A stretch of DNA of 64,000 nt from JAJDXO01 sp965221855 (GCA_965221855.1 CBDCSV010000007.1:310001-374000), one strand, 5' to 3'; positions 32,660 through 41,221 are shown, numbered from the stretch's first letter. Numbers and translations are program-made. The notes: a model not told the origin generated them from the letters alone.

Positions 32660-33058
32660 TTAGCCGTCGATGACCGCGGTGACCTCGATCTCCACCAGCC
32701 AGTCCGGATGCACCAGCTTGGAGACCTCGACGGTGGTCGAAACCGGCTTGGTATCGCCGAAAAATTCGATCAGCACCGGCGCGCCTTCGGCGATGTAGCG
32801 GGCGACATCGACGGTATAGACGTTGATCCGCACCACATCCGACTTGCCGGCGCCCGCGGCGGCGAGGGAATTCTCCACATTGGCCAGGATCTGGCCGACC
32901 TGGGCGGCGACATCGTCCTTGCCGACCAGTTCATTGTCGACGGTCCACGGGACCAGCCCGGCGACGTGCACTTGGGTGCCGGACGCCTTGATGACCTGTG
33001 TGTAGATACCCTTGTTGGGCTTGTAGACCGTATCGGGATTCATTCGTTCGATGCTCAT
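32660..33058 (-). CDS. RidA/YjgF-family protein, non-archetypal
   Basis: A 132-residue protein with the Rid fold: VHVAGLVPWTVD, QVGQILANVENSLAAAG, RINVYTVDVARY and WLVEIEVTAV. True RidA imine deaminases carry an Arg in the AR-S-x-V-E-V strand (E. coli Arg105); here the strand reads PVSTTVEV (Ser107), so enamine/imine deaminase activity is doubtful. Rid members of this sort often act in specific catabolic pathways. The ATG overlaps the deacetylase stop by four bases. Confidence 0.9.
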   Translation of the reverse strand: MSIERMNPDTVYKPNKGIYTQVIKASGTQVHVAGLVPWTVDNELVGKDDVAAQVGQILANVENSLAAAGAGKSDVVRINVYTVDVARYIAEGAPVLIEFFGDTKPVSTTVEVSKLVHPDWLVEIEVTAVIDG

Positions 33059-33927
33059 TTGACGGCTTCCTTGTACCAATCCAAAACCTGGGCGCCGGTC
33101 CAGATGACCACGTCGTCGCGCTTCTTGATGTGCTCGAATAGCGCTTCGACGTATTTGATCCGGTGCGGCGCGCCCGAAATATAGTTGTGAAGGCTGATGG
33201 CCATCACGCGCGCGGAGTCTTCGCTGTCCTTGTAGAGCTGCTCGAACTGGTCGATGCCGCGCTTCAGGAACTCCTCGGACGAGTGCTGCTGCAGGGCGAA
33301 GACGGTAATGTCGTTGGTCTCCACGGTGTACGGGACCGAGATGATCGGCCCGTGCCTGGTGGCGATCTCCACCGGCTGATCGTCGAGGATCCAGTCGGCG
33401 ACGTACTCGATGCCCGCGCCGGCCAGGAAGTCGATGGTGTCCATGGTCTCGGTGAGGCCCGGGCTTTCCCAGCCGCGGGGCGGACGGCCGGTAAAATCCT
33501 CGATCGCCTTCACCGTCGCCTCGATATCCCGCTTCTGGTCGTCGACCCGGTGCATGGGGCCCTGAATGTAGCCGTGGCCCATGAAATCCCAATCGTCCTC
33601 CAGCGCGGCCTCGGCAATGCGGCGATAGCTCTCGAGCACCGTCGCATTCATGGCGAAGGTGGCCTTCACGCCCTGTCGGCCGAGCACCTCCCGGATACGC
33701 CAGAAACCGACCCGGTTGCCGTATTCATGCCACGCCCAGTTGGGGAGATCGGGGATCAGCGGCTGGCCCATGGGCGGCGGCAGCACGGTCCTGGGCTGCG
33801 GCTTGGCGGAATCCCACTCCTCCACGTTGACGATGGTCCAGACCGCCATGCGCGCCCCTCCGGGCAGCTTCAGCGGCGGACGGTCGACGATCGCGGAGTA
33901 GGGGAGGCGGTCCTTGAGGGTATCCAT
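33055..33927 (-). CDS. Polysaccharide deacetylase-family protein, PuuE allantoinase-like
   Basis: A 290-residue NodB-fold protein: MAVWTIVNVEEWD near residue 27, ATFAMNATVLESY, DWDFMGHGYIQGPMHRVDD (the DxxxHGxxH region), GRPPRGWESPGLTET and the late SLHNYISG motif. These match the PuuE/allantoinase-type deacetylase-like hydrolases, which open cyclic amides, more closely than peptidoglycan deacetylases; no signal peptide is present, so it is cytoplasmic. Pairing with a RidA-like protein by an ATGA overlap supports a role in nitrogen-compound catabolism. Confidence 0.85.
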   Translation of the reverse strand: MDTLKDRLPYSAIVDRPPLKLPGGARMAVWTIVNVEEWDSAKPQPRTVLPPPMGQPLIPDLPNWAWHEYGNRVGFWRIREVLGRQGVKATFAMNATVLESYRRIAEAALEDDWDFMGHGYIQGPMHRVDDQKRDIEATVKAIEDFTGRPPRGWESPGLTETMDTIDFLAGAGIEYVADWILDDQPVEIATRHGPIISVPYTVETNDITVFALQQHSSEEFLKRGIDQFEQLYKDSEDSARVMAISLHNYISGAPHRIKYVEALFEHIKKRDDVVIWTGAQVLDWYKEAVK

Positions 33928-33936
33928 CTCGGTTTC

Positions 33937-34830
33937 CTATTCCTGCTTGCCCCGGTCGAGCCCCGCCATCTCCTCCATGACCCGGCAGACGGCGGCGGTG
34001 TCCAGTTTGTCCATGCCCTTGGCGAGGGCGGACAGATAGACCGGAACGCAGGCCGCGAACACCGGGACCGGCATGTTCATCGAGGCGGCGAATTCACCGA
34101 TGACGTTCATGTCCTTCTGCCAGATGTCGATCTTCATGGTCGCTTCGTCGTACTTGTCCTCGACCATCATCGGGCCCCGGAGCTCCAGAACGCGGGAGTT
34201 GCCCGCGCCCTGGGTAAGCACATCCAGCATCAGCTTGGGATCGAGGCCCGCCTTCATGCCCAGCACCATGGCTTCGGCCGACGCGACATTGTGGATATGC
34301 ACCAGATGGTTGGCGACGTATTTCATTTTGCTGCCGGCGCCGAACGGGCCGACATAGCTGTGGGTCCGCGCAAAGCCGTCGAATACGGCCGCCGCGTTTT
34401 CGTATGCCTGCTCGTCGCCGGAGGCGTAGACCGCGAGATCCTTGGTTGCGGCCTGGGACCCGGTGCCGCTGATCGGGCAGTCCAACAGGATAGAGCCGAC
34501 GGCCGCCAAGGCGTCGCGCCCGGCCTCCTTGTCGGCGATGGGCAGCGTGCTGGCCTCGATGACGATCAGGCCGTCCTTCAATGCCGCGGCAATCCCGTTG
34601 CTCCCGGAGATCACGTCGTGGAATGCGGCGGCGCTCGGCAGCGACGTGACTATGATATCGGCTTCGAGGGCCGCCTCCCTGGGCGAGCCGGCGCCGGCGC
34701 CGCCCGCCGCCTCGAGGGCGGCGACGTTTTCCGCCGCCACGTCGACGCCGATGACCTCGAATCCGCCCTCGAGAAGGTTTCGGGCGAACGCGCCGCCCAT
34801 GATGCCGAGACCGATAATGCCGACTTTCAT
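33937..34830 (-). CDS. 3-Hydroxyisobutyrate dehydrogenase-family oxidoreductase
   Basis: A 297-residue beta-hydroxyacid dehydrogenase. The Rossmann motif is VGIIGLGIMGGAFARNL (residues 3-19). The substrate motif is LLDCPISGTGSQAA (about 116-129). The catalytic Lys lies in GAGSKMKYVANHLVH. NAD or NADP preference is not clear. Family substrates include 3-hydroxyisobutyrate, tartronate semialdehyde and 2-(hydroxymethyl)glutarate. It sits nine bases upstream of the PuuE-like gene. Confidence 0.9.
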   Translation of the reverse strand: MKVGIIGLGIMGGAFARNLLEGGFEVIGVDVAAENVAALEAAGGAGAGSPREAALEADIIVTSLPSAAAFHDVISGSNGIAAALKDGLIVIEASTLPIADKEAGRDALAAVGSILLDCPISGTGSQAATKDLAVYASGDEQAYENAAAVFDGFARTHSYVGPFGAGSKMKYVANHLVHIHNVASAEAMVLGMKAGLDPKLMLDVLTQGAGNSRVLELRGPMMVEDKYDEATMKIDIWQKDMNVIGEFAASMNMPVPVFAACVPVYLSALAKGMDKLDTAAVCRVMEEMAGLDRGKQE

Positions 34831-34853
34831 CCTGTAATCTTTCCTTGGTTTGC

Positions 34854-36257
34854 CTACCCGCTTCCCCAGATGCCGCCGAGCGGCGGTCTGCCAAGCCGTT
34901 CCTTGCCGTTTCCCAACACGTTCTCTATCGCCAGGGACGCCGACAGCAGCGCCTCCTCGGCGAGCGGCTTGGCGATCAACTGCAACCCCACCGGCATGCC
35001 TGAGCCGTCAAGCCCCACGGGCAGGGAAACGGCGCATAATCCGAGTACGTTGCCGGGCATGGTATGGCTCAGCGCGGCCGGGTTTATTTTCTTGTAGTCC
35101 TCGAGATCGGCCACGTCGTCCAGTGTCGGCGGGGTCATGGGAATCGTCGGCACGGCGAGTACGTCCACGCCGGACAGCCGTTCGGTCGCCGCCCCATTGA
35201 GATCGATCATTCGGAGGCGGGCGGCCGCGTAGTCGGCCGCCGTGACTTTCATGCCGTCCTCCATGCGTGCGGCCACACCCGGCTGGAGGGTCTCCAGCCA
35301 GCCGGGCAACCGGGTCTTGAGATGGCCCCAGCCTTCCGCCGCGACGACGCCGCCGGCCATCAGCGTATCGATGGCCGCCTGTGCTTCGGGGAACGGTATT
35401 TCGACCATGGCCGCGCCGGCGTCCTTGAGTTCGTCGAGGGTGGATTGGACCACCGCGGCGATATCGGGCTGGCAGCGTTCCCAGAAGTAGTCGGCCGTGA
35501 TGCCGATCCGGACTTGGGAAATGTCCGCTGCTCTCGGAATACGATCGGTTCTCGGATCGAAGGCGGCGAAGCCATAGGCTAGATCGGCGACGGTCCGGGT
35601 CAGGATGCCGGGCGTATCCAGGGTGGAGCTCAACGGCACGATCCCCTCCGTCGGCCACCGCCCGGCCGTGGTCTTGAGGCCCGCGGTGCCCGTCATGCTC
35701 GCCGGCGCCCGGACGCTGCCGCCCGTATCCGTGCCGAAGGCGATCAGGGCGGAACCCTCCAACAAGCTGGTGCCCGCGCCGGCGCTCGAGCCGCCCGGGA
35801 CCCGGTGGTTTTCGGAATCCCAGGGATTCCAAGGCGTCCCCCAATGGTCGTTGGTGCCAAGCCCGCCATAGGCGAACTCGACCGTGTGAGTCTTGCCGGT
35901 GATGACGCCCTGCTGTTCCCGCACCGCCGTGACCATGGGGCCGTCGCGTTCATACTCGGGCGGCAGCGCCTTGGGACTGCCGGCGAATGTCCGATAGCCC
36001 TCGGCCCCGAAGATGTCCTTTACGGATATGGGCAGGCCCTGCAGCGGACCCTTGTCCAGTCCCGCGCGAAGAGCCTCGTCGGCCGCATCGGCCTGCGCAA
36101 GAATCTCGTCCTCCCGCCAGTCCCGGTAGGCGGCAATCCGTTCCCCCCACTTGTTGTGGCGGGCGATGGCCTCTTCGGCGATTTCGCGCGCGCTGGTGAC
36201 GCCGTCGCGCAGCCCGGCGGCGATGTCGGCCAGGGAATTGTCGATGGGGTGGCGCAT
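34854..36257 (-). CDS. Amidase-signature family hydrolase
   Basis: A 467-residue amidase with the complete Ser-cisSer-Lys triad: Lys80 (LPISVKDIFG), Ser157 (GGSSAGAG) and Ser181 (DTGGSVRAPAS). It hydrolyses a carboxamide to acid plus ammonia in the cytoplasm; the substrate is not predictable. First gene of the minus-strand run 36257-31125 and divergent from the cyclase operon across 223 bp. Confidence 0.93.
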   Translation of the reverse strand: MRHPIDNSLADIAAGLRDGVTSAREIAEEAIARHNKWGERIAAYRDWREDEILAQADAADEALRAGLDKGPLQGLPISVKDIFGAEGYRTFAGSPKALPPEYERDGPMVTAVREQQGVITGKTHTVEFAYGGLGTNDHWGTPWNPWDSENHRVPGGSSAGAGTSLLEGSALIAFGTDTGGSVRAPASMTGTAGLKTTAGRWPTEGIVPLSSTLDTPGILTRTVADLAYGFAAFDPRTDRIPRAADISQVRIGITADYFWERCQPDIAAVVQSTLDELKDAGAAMVEIPFPEAQAAIDTLMAGGVVAAEGWGHLKTRLPGWLETLQPGVAARMEDGMKVTAADYAAARLRMIDLNGAATERLSGVDVLAVPTIPMTPPTLDDVADLEDYKKINPAALSHTMPGNVLGLCAVSLPVGLDGSGMPVGLQLIAKPLAEEALLSASLAIENVLGNGKERLGRPPLGGIWGSG

Positions 36258-36480
36258 GGGTCGGAAAATCCTGGTGGGGGGCGGGAATTACGATTGAACG
36301 TCAGGGGCTGTTATAGCCGCCCGGTCGAGTGCTGTCAGGCGCATTAGTCGCGTCCGATTCCCAGTTGCCGGGCGCGCAAACACCAATGGACATCTGTCAT
36401 TGCGCCTCTAAAATCACAGGCCCAATGACGGGCCGTTCCGGGCCCGGCCCCACGAACGCCATGAAATCAGGGAGGCCCCG
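36258..36480. promoter_or_regulatory. Divergent amidase / cyclase control region
   Basis: A 223-bp gap between divergent catabolic operons, which should contain both promoters. GGGAGG just before 36481 serves the cyclase gene. I see no strong palindrome or consensus hexamers. Confidence 0.4.
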
Positions 36481-37506
36481 ATGGCACGCACGCCTGCGAA
36501 AAAAGCTGCAAAAAAACCTACCAGCAAGACCAAACCCGCCCGCCGGAAGAAGAAGCTGCTGAGCCAGGCGGATATCAACCGCAAGGGCCGCCAGCTCTCC
36601 AACTGGGGCAAGTGGGGCAAGAACGACCAACTGGGCGTGCTCAACTACATCCAGCCCGACGACATCATCGCCGCCGCCCAGTTGATCCAAAAGGGCAAGG
36701 TCTTCCGGCTCGGCCTGGAGCTCGACGAAAACGGGCCCCAGGTGGGCATTTGGGGCGGGCGCTGGAATACCATGCACCACATGATCGCCACCGGCACCGA
36801 CGCCGTCGCCGGCCGTCAGGACAAGGACTACGGCATCCGCTGGGCGGACGATTTCATCAATCTGCCGACCCAGACCGCGAGCCAGTGGGACGCGCTGGCC
36901 CACGTGTTCACCGGCGACAAGATGTGGAACGGCTACCCCGCCGCGCTGGTCGACGCGCGGGGCGCCCACAAGAACGGGATCGAGCATTTCGCCGACAAGA
37001 TGGTCGGCCGCGGCGTGCTGCTGGACGTTGCCCGCCACAAGGGCAAGAAGCGCCTCGCCGACGGCTACGGCATCACCGTCCGCGATCTCGACGCGACCGC
37101 CAGGAAACAGGGCGTCGAGGTGCGCCGGGGCGACTTCGTGATCGTCAATACGGGCCAGATGGCCGACTGCCTGGACAAGGGCGAGTGGGGCGGCTACGCC
37201 GCCGGCGATGCGCCGGGCCTCGCCTTCGAAACCGTCGACTGGATCCACGAAAAGCAGATCGCCGGCATCTGCTCCGACACCTGGGGGATCGAAGTGCGTC
37301 CCAACCAGACCGTGCCCGGCATCTTTCAGCCCTGGCACCAGGTGACCATCCCCTATATCGGCATCGTGCACGGCGAGATCTGGTATCTCAGGGAACTGGT
37401 CGAGGATTGCGCCGAGGACGGCCGTTACGAGTTTTTCCTTTGCGCGCCGCCGCTGGTGATCAGCAAGGGCACCGGCTCGCCGATCAATCCCCAAGCAATC
37501 AAATAG
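36481..37506 (+). CDS. Cyclase-family hydrolase with histone-like lysine-rich N-terminal tail
   Basis: A 341-residue protein of the kynurenine-formamidase-like cyclase family. Residues 1-27 form a Lys/Ala/Pro/Arg-rich tail (ARTPAKKAAKKPTSK and following) like bacterial histone-H1-type tails. The enzyme domain follows: SNWGKWGKNDQLGVLNYI, TASQWDALAHVF in place of the usual HxGTHxDxPxH (only Asp and the last His kept), RGVLLDVARHKGK, RRGDFVIVNTGQ and SDTWGIEVRPNQ. The degenerate metal motif matches a common subgroup. It is followed 38 bp later by a second cyclase with a complete motif. Confidence 0.88.
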   Translation: MARTPAKKAAKKPTSKTKPARRKKKLLSQADINRKGRQLSNWGKWGKNDQLGVLNYIQPDDIIAAAQLIQKGKVFRLGLELDENGPQVGIWGGRWNTMHHMIATGTDAVAGRQDKDYGIRWADDFINLPTQTASQWDALAHVFTGDKMWNGYPAALVDARGAHKNGIEHFADKMVGRGVLLDVARHKGKKRLADGYGITVRDLDATARKQGVEVRRGDFVIVNTGQMADCLDKGEWGGYAAGDAPGLAFETVDWIHEKQIAGICSDTWGIEVRPNQTVPGIFQPWHQVTIPYIGIVHGEIWYLRELVEDCAEDGRYEFFLCAPPLVISKGTGSPINPQAIK

Positions 37507-37544
37507 ACCATCGAGCAGGCAAAAAGTCAGGGGAGGGTCCGGCC

Positions 37545-38321
37545 ATGGGCCGTCAGATTGTCGACATCTCCATGCATCTCGAGAACGACGTGATCTCGGA
37601 TCCGCCGGGCTATGAGCCCAAGATCGAGTATCTGACCCACAAGGACACGGCGTCCGACGTCACGGCGTTCTTCCCCGGCCTCGAGGAAGAGGACCTTCCG
37701 GACGGCGAGGGGTGGGCGATCGAGTGGATCCGGCTGATGACCCACAACGGCACCCATTTGGATGCGCCCTACCACTTTCACTCGACCATGGACAAGGGCG
37801 ACCGGGCGATCACCATCGACGAGGTGCCGCTGGACTGGTGCTTCAATCCCGGCGTGAAGCTCGATTTTCGGGATTTCGAATCGGGCTATGTGGTGCAGCC
37901 CGAGGACGTGGAGGCCGAACTCGGGCGGATCGGACACGAGCTCCAGCCGATGGAGATCGTGGTCGTCAACACGGCCGCCGGCGACGCCTACGGCACCGAC
38001 CACTACGTGGCGTCCGGCTGCGGCATGGGCCGCGAGGCGACCCTGTATCTGCTGGAGCGCGGCGTCCGGGTGACCGGCACCGATGCCTGGAGCTGGGATG
38101 CGCCGTTCGTGCACACCAAGGACAGGTATGCCGAGACCGGCAATGCCGATTTGATCTGGGAGGGCCACAAGGCGGGCCGGGAGATCGGATATTGTCACCT
38201 GGAGAAACTCCACAATCTCGAAAAACTGCCGGGGGACGGTTTTCAGATCGCCTGTTTTCCGGTGAAAATTCGCGGCGCCTCGGCGGGCTGGACCCGCGCC
38301 GTCGCCATCTTCGACGACTAA
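37545..38321 (+). CDS. Cyclase-family metal-dependent hydrolase (kynurenine formamidase-like)
   Basis: A 258-residue enzyme with the intact family metal motif HNGTHLDAPYHF (about residues 67-78). The N-terminus DISMHLENDVISDPPG and the later GTDAWSWDAPF are also typical. It probably hydrolyses an N-formyl, cyclic amide or ester bond in a small catabolite. GGGGAGGG precedes ATG 37545. The next gene, a BKACE, starts 21 bp downstream. Confidence 0.9.
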   Translation: MGRQIVDISMHLENDVISDPPGYEPKIEYLTHKDTASDVTAFFPGLEEEDLPDGEGWAIEWIRLMTHNGTHLDAPYHFHSTMDKGDRAITIDEVPLDWCFNPGVKLDFRDFESGYVVQPEDVEAELGRIGHELQPMEIVVVNTAAGDAYGTDHYVASGCGMGREATLYLLERGVRVTGTDAWSWDAPFVHTKDRYAETGNADLIWEGHKAGREIGYCHLEKLHNLEKLPGDGFQIACFPVKIRGASAGWTRAVAIFDD

Positions 38322-38342
38322 CCGACCCTAGGGGACAAGGAC

Positions 38343-39272
38343 ATGGCCAACAGCGTCATCATCACCTGCGCCGTCACCGGCTCCATTCACACACCGACCA
38401 TGTCGGACCACCTGCCGATCTCGCCCAACGAGATCGCCGAGCAGGCCATCGGCGCGGCGGAGGCCGGGGCTTCCATCCTACACCTGCATGCGCGGAATCC
38501 GGACGGCTCGCCGACCCCGGACCCGGATGTGTTCATGGAGTTCCTGCCCCGGATCAAGCAGTCAACCGATGCGGTGGTGAACATCACCACCGGCGGCGGC
38601 CACGGCATGACCCTGGAGGAGAGGTGCGCGGGCGCGCTGCGCGCGAGCCCCGAGATGACGTCCCTCAACATGGGCTCCATGAACTTCGGCCTGTTCCCCA
38701 TCCTCGACAAGCCCTACGACTGGAAGCACGAGTGGGAGCCCAAGTACCTGGAGATGACCCGGGACTTCATCTTCCGCAACACCTTCAAGGACATCGAATG
38801 GGTGCTGAAGGAGCTCGGCGAGGGCCATGGCGTGCGCTTCGAGTTCGAGTGCTACGACATGGGGCATCTCTACAATCTCGCCCACTTCATCGACCGGGGC
38901 CTGATCGAGCCGCCGGTGTTCGTCCAAACCATCTTCGGCATCCTGGGCGGCATCGGCGCCGACATCGAGAACCTTGTTCACATGCGGCGCATCGCCAACA
39001 AGCTGTTCGGCGAGGAAAACTACGAATGGTCGATCCTGGCCGCCGGCCGCCACCAGATGAGCTTCGTCACCACCGGCGCCATCCTGGGCGGCAACGTCCG
39101 GGTGGGCCTGGAGGACTCGCTCTATATCGGCAAGGGCGAGCTTGCTGAGTCAAACGCCGATCAGGTGGCCAAGATCCGCCGCATCGTCGAGGATTTGTCC
39201 CTCGAGGTGGCGACGCCCGCCGAAGCCCGCGAGCGCCTCAGGCTCAAGGGCGGCGACCAGGTGAAGTTCTAG
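38343..39272 (+). CDS. Beta-keto acid cleavage enzyme (BKACE, DUF849)
   Basis: A 309-residue Zn-dependent TIM barrel. Hallmarks: IITCAVTGSIHTP at the N-terminus, ASILHLHARNPDGSPT (Zn His pair), VNITTGGGHGMTLEER, TSLNMGSMNFG and FECYDMGHLYNL. The family condenses a beta-keto acid with acetyl-CoA to give acetoacetate plus a new acyl-CoA (Kce of lysine fermentation is the archetype). As last gene of a cyclase-cyclase-BKACE operon it would consume the keto acid released upstream. Confidence 0.93.
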   Translation: MANSVIITCAVTGSIHTPTMSDHLPISPNEIAEQAIGAAEAGASILHLHARNPDGSPTPDPDVFMEFLPRIKQSTDAVVNITTGGGHGMTLEERCAGALRASPEMTSLNMGSMNFGLFPILDKPYDWKHEWEPKYLEMTRDFIFRNTFKDIEWVLKELGEGHGVRFEFECYDMGHLYNLAHFIDRGLIEPPVFVQTIFGILGGIGADIENLVHMRRIANKLFGEENYEWSILAAGRHQMSFVTTGAILGGNVRVGLEDSLYIGKGELAESNADQVAKIRRIVEDLSLEVATPAEARERLRLKGGDQVKF

Positions 39273-39361
39273 GGGCAACGCGTGGTTGGCAAGCCTGACG
39301 TCTTCGCCGGAAAGCATGGAATTGTCCGACGACAAGTCCGGCCAATTGGATAACTGCCGGA

Positions 39362-40399
39362 TTAAGGGCCGGTTGGCCGGATCGCCGCGAGCCACGGAGG
39401 GAGCGCTTGGTCAAATGCCGAATTGATTGCTTGGCTGTGGCGTTTCAGAAGAACGCCAGCATAGATCATGCCAATACCCACTATGGTCAACGCGATCGGG
39501 AAAAGCAGGCTGTCCGAAAAGACCGATCGCGAAAGGTGTCCGATGTAGCCGAAAACGCCGAGCGCACCGAAAACGATAAAAACCCGGCGGCGCAGGTAAA
39601 CCGATGCCAAAATCATTGTTAGGTTAATGAGGAAGTAGAAGAATTTTACGAGTTCGGAATCGCTTTGCTGGAGCGATAACCCGCCCCAGAAGGCCATTGC
39701 GCCGAACAAGTATCCCCAAAATGCAAAATCCTTGGCGGCAAACCGGTCAATTAGGTAGCTCAGGATGAGCATCCCGAGTCCGAACCACATGGATACTTGT
39801 TTCCTCAGTTCCCAGGCAAACCCCTGGTCGGACCCGGCGACAATTGGGGTCAAGTCCATCGACATATACCAGAGTACGAGGAATATCGGCGCGGTGAGGA
39901 AGGGAAACCGGACAAAACGAATGGCCAAAAGTCCGGCAAGTATGGTTGCCAACTCCATTGCGAACCAACCGCCACGAATCCACCGGTGAAAATCCGTATA
40001 TTGGCCGGGACTATCGAAGCCCCAAAGATCAAGCCAACGCTGGATGCCGTAAACCGCCAGGGGAACCAGACTCACCGCGATCGTCACAAGCAATCCGCCG
40101 GGAACCTGGTCCTGGGGTCTTTGCCAAAGGAACATCCCGGTCGCCGAGAAAACCGCGATATATGCGATAGCGATGAGGAAAATCGCCAGGCCGCCAAGGT
40201 TCTCCCACGCGTCGGTAATGAACCAGCCCATGGCAGCGATGACCAGAAGCGCGCCAAAGTAATACGTCACATGAATTAGATTGAAGCGTTGCGCATGCTC
40301 GTCGCCATCGGCGAGCATGTCCCAGAGCCGTTTTGATTGCTCATCCGAAATTATGCCGGCTTCAACGGCCTTGGAAAGATCGCTCTCCTCCACGCGCAT
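39362..40399 (-). CDS. DUF2157 multi-spanning membrane protein
   Basis: A 345-residue integral membrane protein with about ten hydrophobic segments. The short cytoplasmic N-terminus (ESDLSKAVEAGIISDEQSKRL) matches the DUF2157 opening, followed by YYFGALLVIAAMGWF. Function unknown. Its composition is slightly less GC-rich than its neighbours. Convergent with the BKACE operon (89 bp) and monocistronic as far as can be seen. Confidence 0.85.
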   Translation of the reverse strand: MRVEESDLSKAVEAGIISDEQSKRLWDMLADGDEHAQRFNLIHVTYYFGALLVIAAMGWFITDAWENLGGLAIFLIAIAYIAVFSATGMFLWQRPQDQVPGGLLVTIAVSLVPLAVYGIQRWLDLWGFDSPGQYTDFHRWIRGGWFAMELATILAGLLAIRFVRFPFLTAPIFLVLWYMSMDLTPIVAGSDQGFAWELRKQVSMWFGLGMLILSYLIDRFAAKDFAFWGYLFGAMAFWGGLSLQQSDSELVKFFYFLINLTMILASVYLRRRVFIVFGALGVFGYIGHLSRSVFSDSLLFPIALTIVGIGMIYAGVLLKRHSQAINSAFDQALPPWLAAIRPTGP

Positions 40400-40408
40400 A
40401 ACGAAAAT

Positions 40409-40600
40409 CTAGCGTCGGCTGTCAAAGGGTGCAACTCGAAGCCATAAGGCAGAATTCAGGGGCCGGTTCCCGCTCAGGGACCAGGCCTCATACCCGCCGT
40501 CCACGGAGTAGACGCGGGCGAAGCCGTGCTGTTTGAAGGCCACGGCGCCCTCCTTTCCGCGGACGCCTCCCGTTTGGCGGACGCTTTCCCATCGGCAAGG
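40409..40600 (-). pseudogene. Rhodanese-domain C-terminal relic
   Basis: The minus-strand frame ending at TAG 40409-40411 reads GVRGKEGAVAFKQHGFARV, then YSVDGGYEAWSLSGNRPL, the C-terminal half of a single-domain rhodanese (after the active-site loop). The loop itself reads RQTGG with no cysteine at the expected place, and no start or N-terminal half can be found upstream. I read it as a broken gene left upstream of clpS. Confidence 0.55.
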
Positions 40601-40683
40601 CCGCCGCCCCGATTTGAACCGAAAGGCGGCTTCATGCGAACATGGCCGTCCGAGGAAGCGGAGAGCATCGCTGGGGCGATCCG

Positions 40684-40989
40684 ATGGCCGACACCGACCT
40701 CAAGCCCAGGACCGAGACCAAGAAGAAGACGCAGCGCCCGCGTCTCTACAAGGTCATCCTGCTGAACGACGACTACACGCCCAGGGAGTTCGTCGTCGTG
40801 GTCTTGAAGAAGGTCTTCCGGATGAGCGAGGAGGAGGCGATGCATGTGATGATGACGGCGCACACCAGGGATGTCTGCGTCGTCGCCGTCTATACCAAGG
40901 ACGTGGCGGAGACCAAGGCCACCGAGGCCACCGATCTGGGGCGCGAGAACGGCTACCCCTTGATGTTCACCACCGAACCGGAAGAGTAG
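40684..40989 (+). CDS. clpS: ATP-dependent Clp protease adaptor ClpS
   Basis: A 101-residue N-degron adaptor that hands substrates to ClpA. It has a disordered N-tail (about 1-20), then RLYKVILLNDDYTPREFVV, VFRMSEEEAMHVMMTAH and a closing VETKATEATDL-like segment, all diagnostic of ClpS. The ATG at 40684 gives the usual length. clpA is not immediately downstream, where a tRNA gene lies instead. Confidence 0.95.
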   Translation: MADTDLKPRTETKKKTQRPRLYKVILLNDDYTPREFVVVVLKKVFRMSEEEAMHVMMTAHTRDVCVVAVYTKDVAETKATEATDLGRENGYPLMFTTEPEE

Positions 40990-41075
40990 GCGGGTTCCTT
41001 GAGCGGCGATCCGGAGGCGGTTCGCCGCGCCGCCACGGAACGCGGCGGAGACGAGCGACTGAGTGTGGGAAGAAT

Positions 41076-41151
41076 TGGCGTCCCCAGGGGGACTCGAACC
41101 CCCGTTTTCGGCGTGAGAGGCCGATGTCCTAGGCCGCTAGACGATGGGGAC
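41076..41151 (-). tRNA. tRNA-Glu (anticodon CUC)
   Basis: The minus-strand sequence folds as a cloverleaf: acceptor GTCCCCA / TGGGGAC, anticodon arm TCGGC-CTCTCAC-GCCGA with anticodon CTC, T arm with GGTTCGAGT, discriminator G, and an encoded CCA at 41076-41078. The identity elements fit glutamate. Confidence 0.95.
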
Positions 41152-41221
41152 GGCGCAGGAGGGCACTCGTCTTAGCCCATTTGGCCCCCCCGGATCAAGT
41201 AGGATCAAGTGAATCCGCCGG

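Noticed and set aside
33163..35097. A 644-codon open plus-strand frame opposite the deacetylase and HIBADH genes
   Set aside because: Typical antisense shadow of GC-rich genes: no ribosome-binding site, no recognisable motif, and both minus-strand genes under it are clear family members.
40474..40863. A 129-codon minus-strand frame overlapping clpS
   Set aside because: Antisense to clpS; the rhodanese-like homology is in a different frame.
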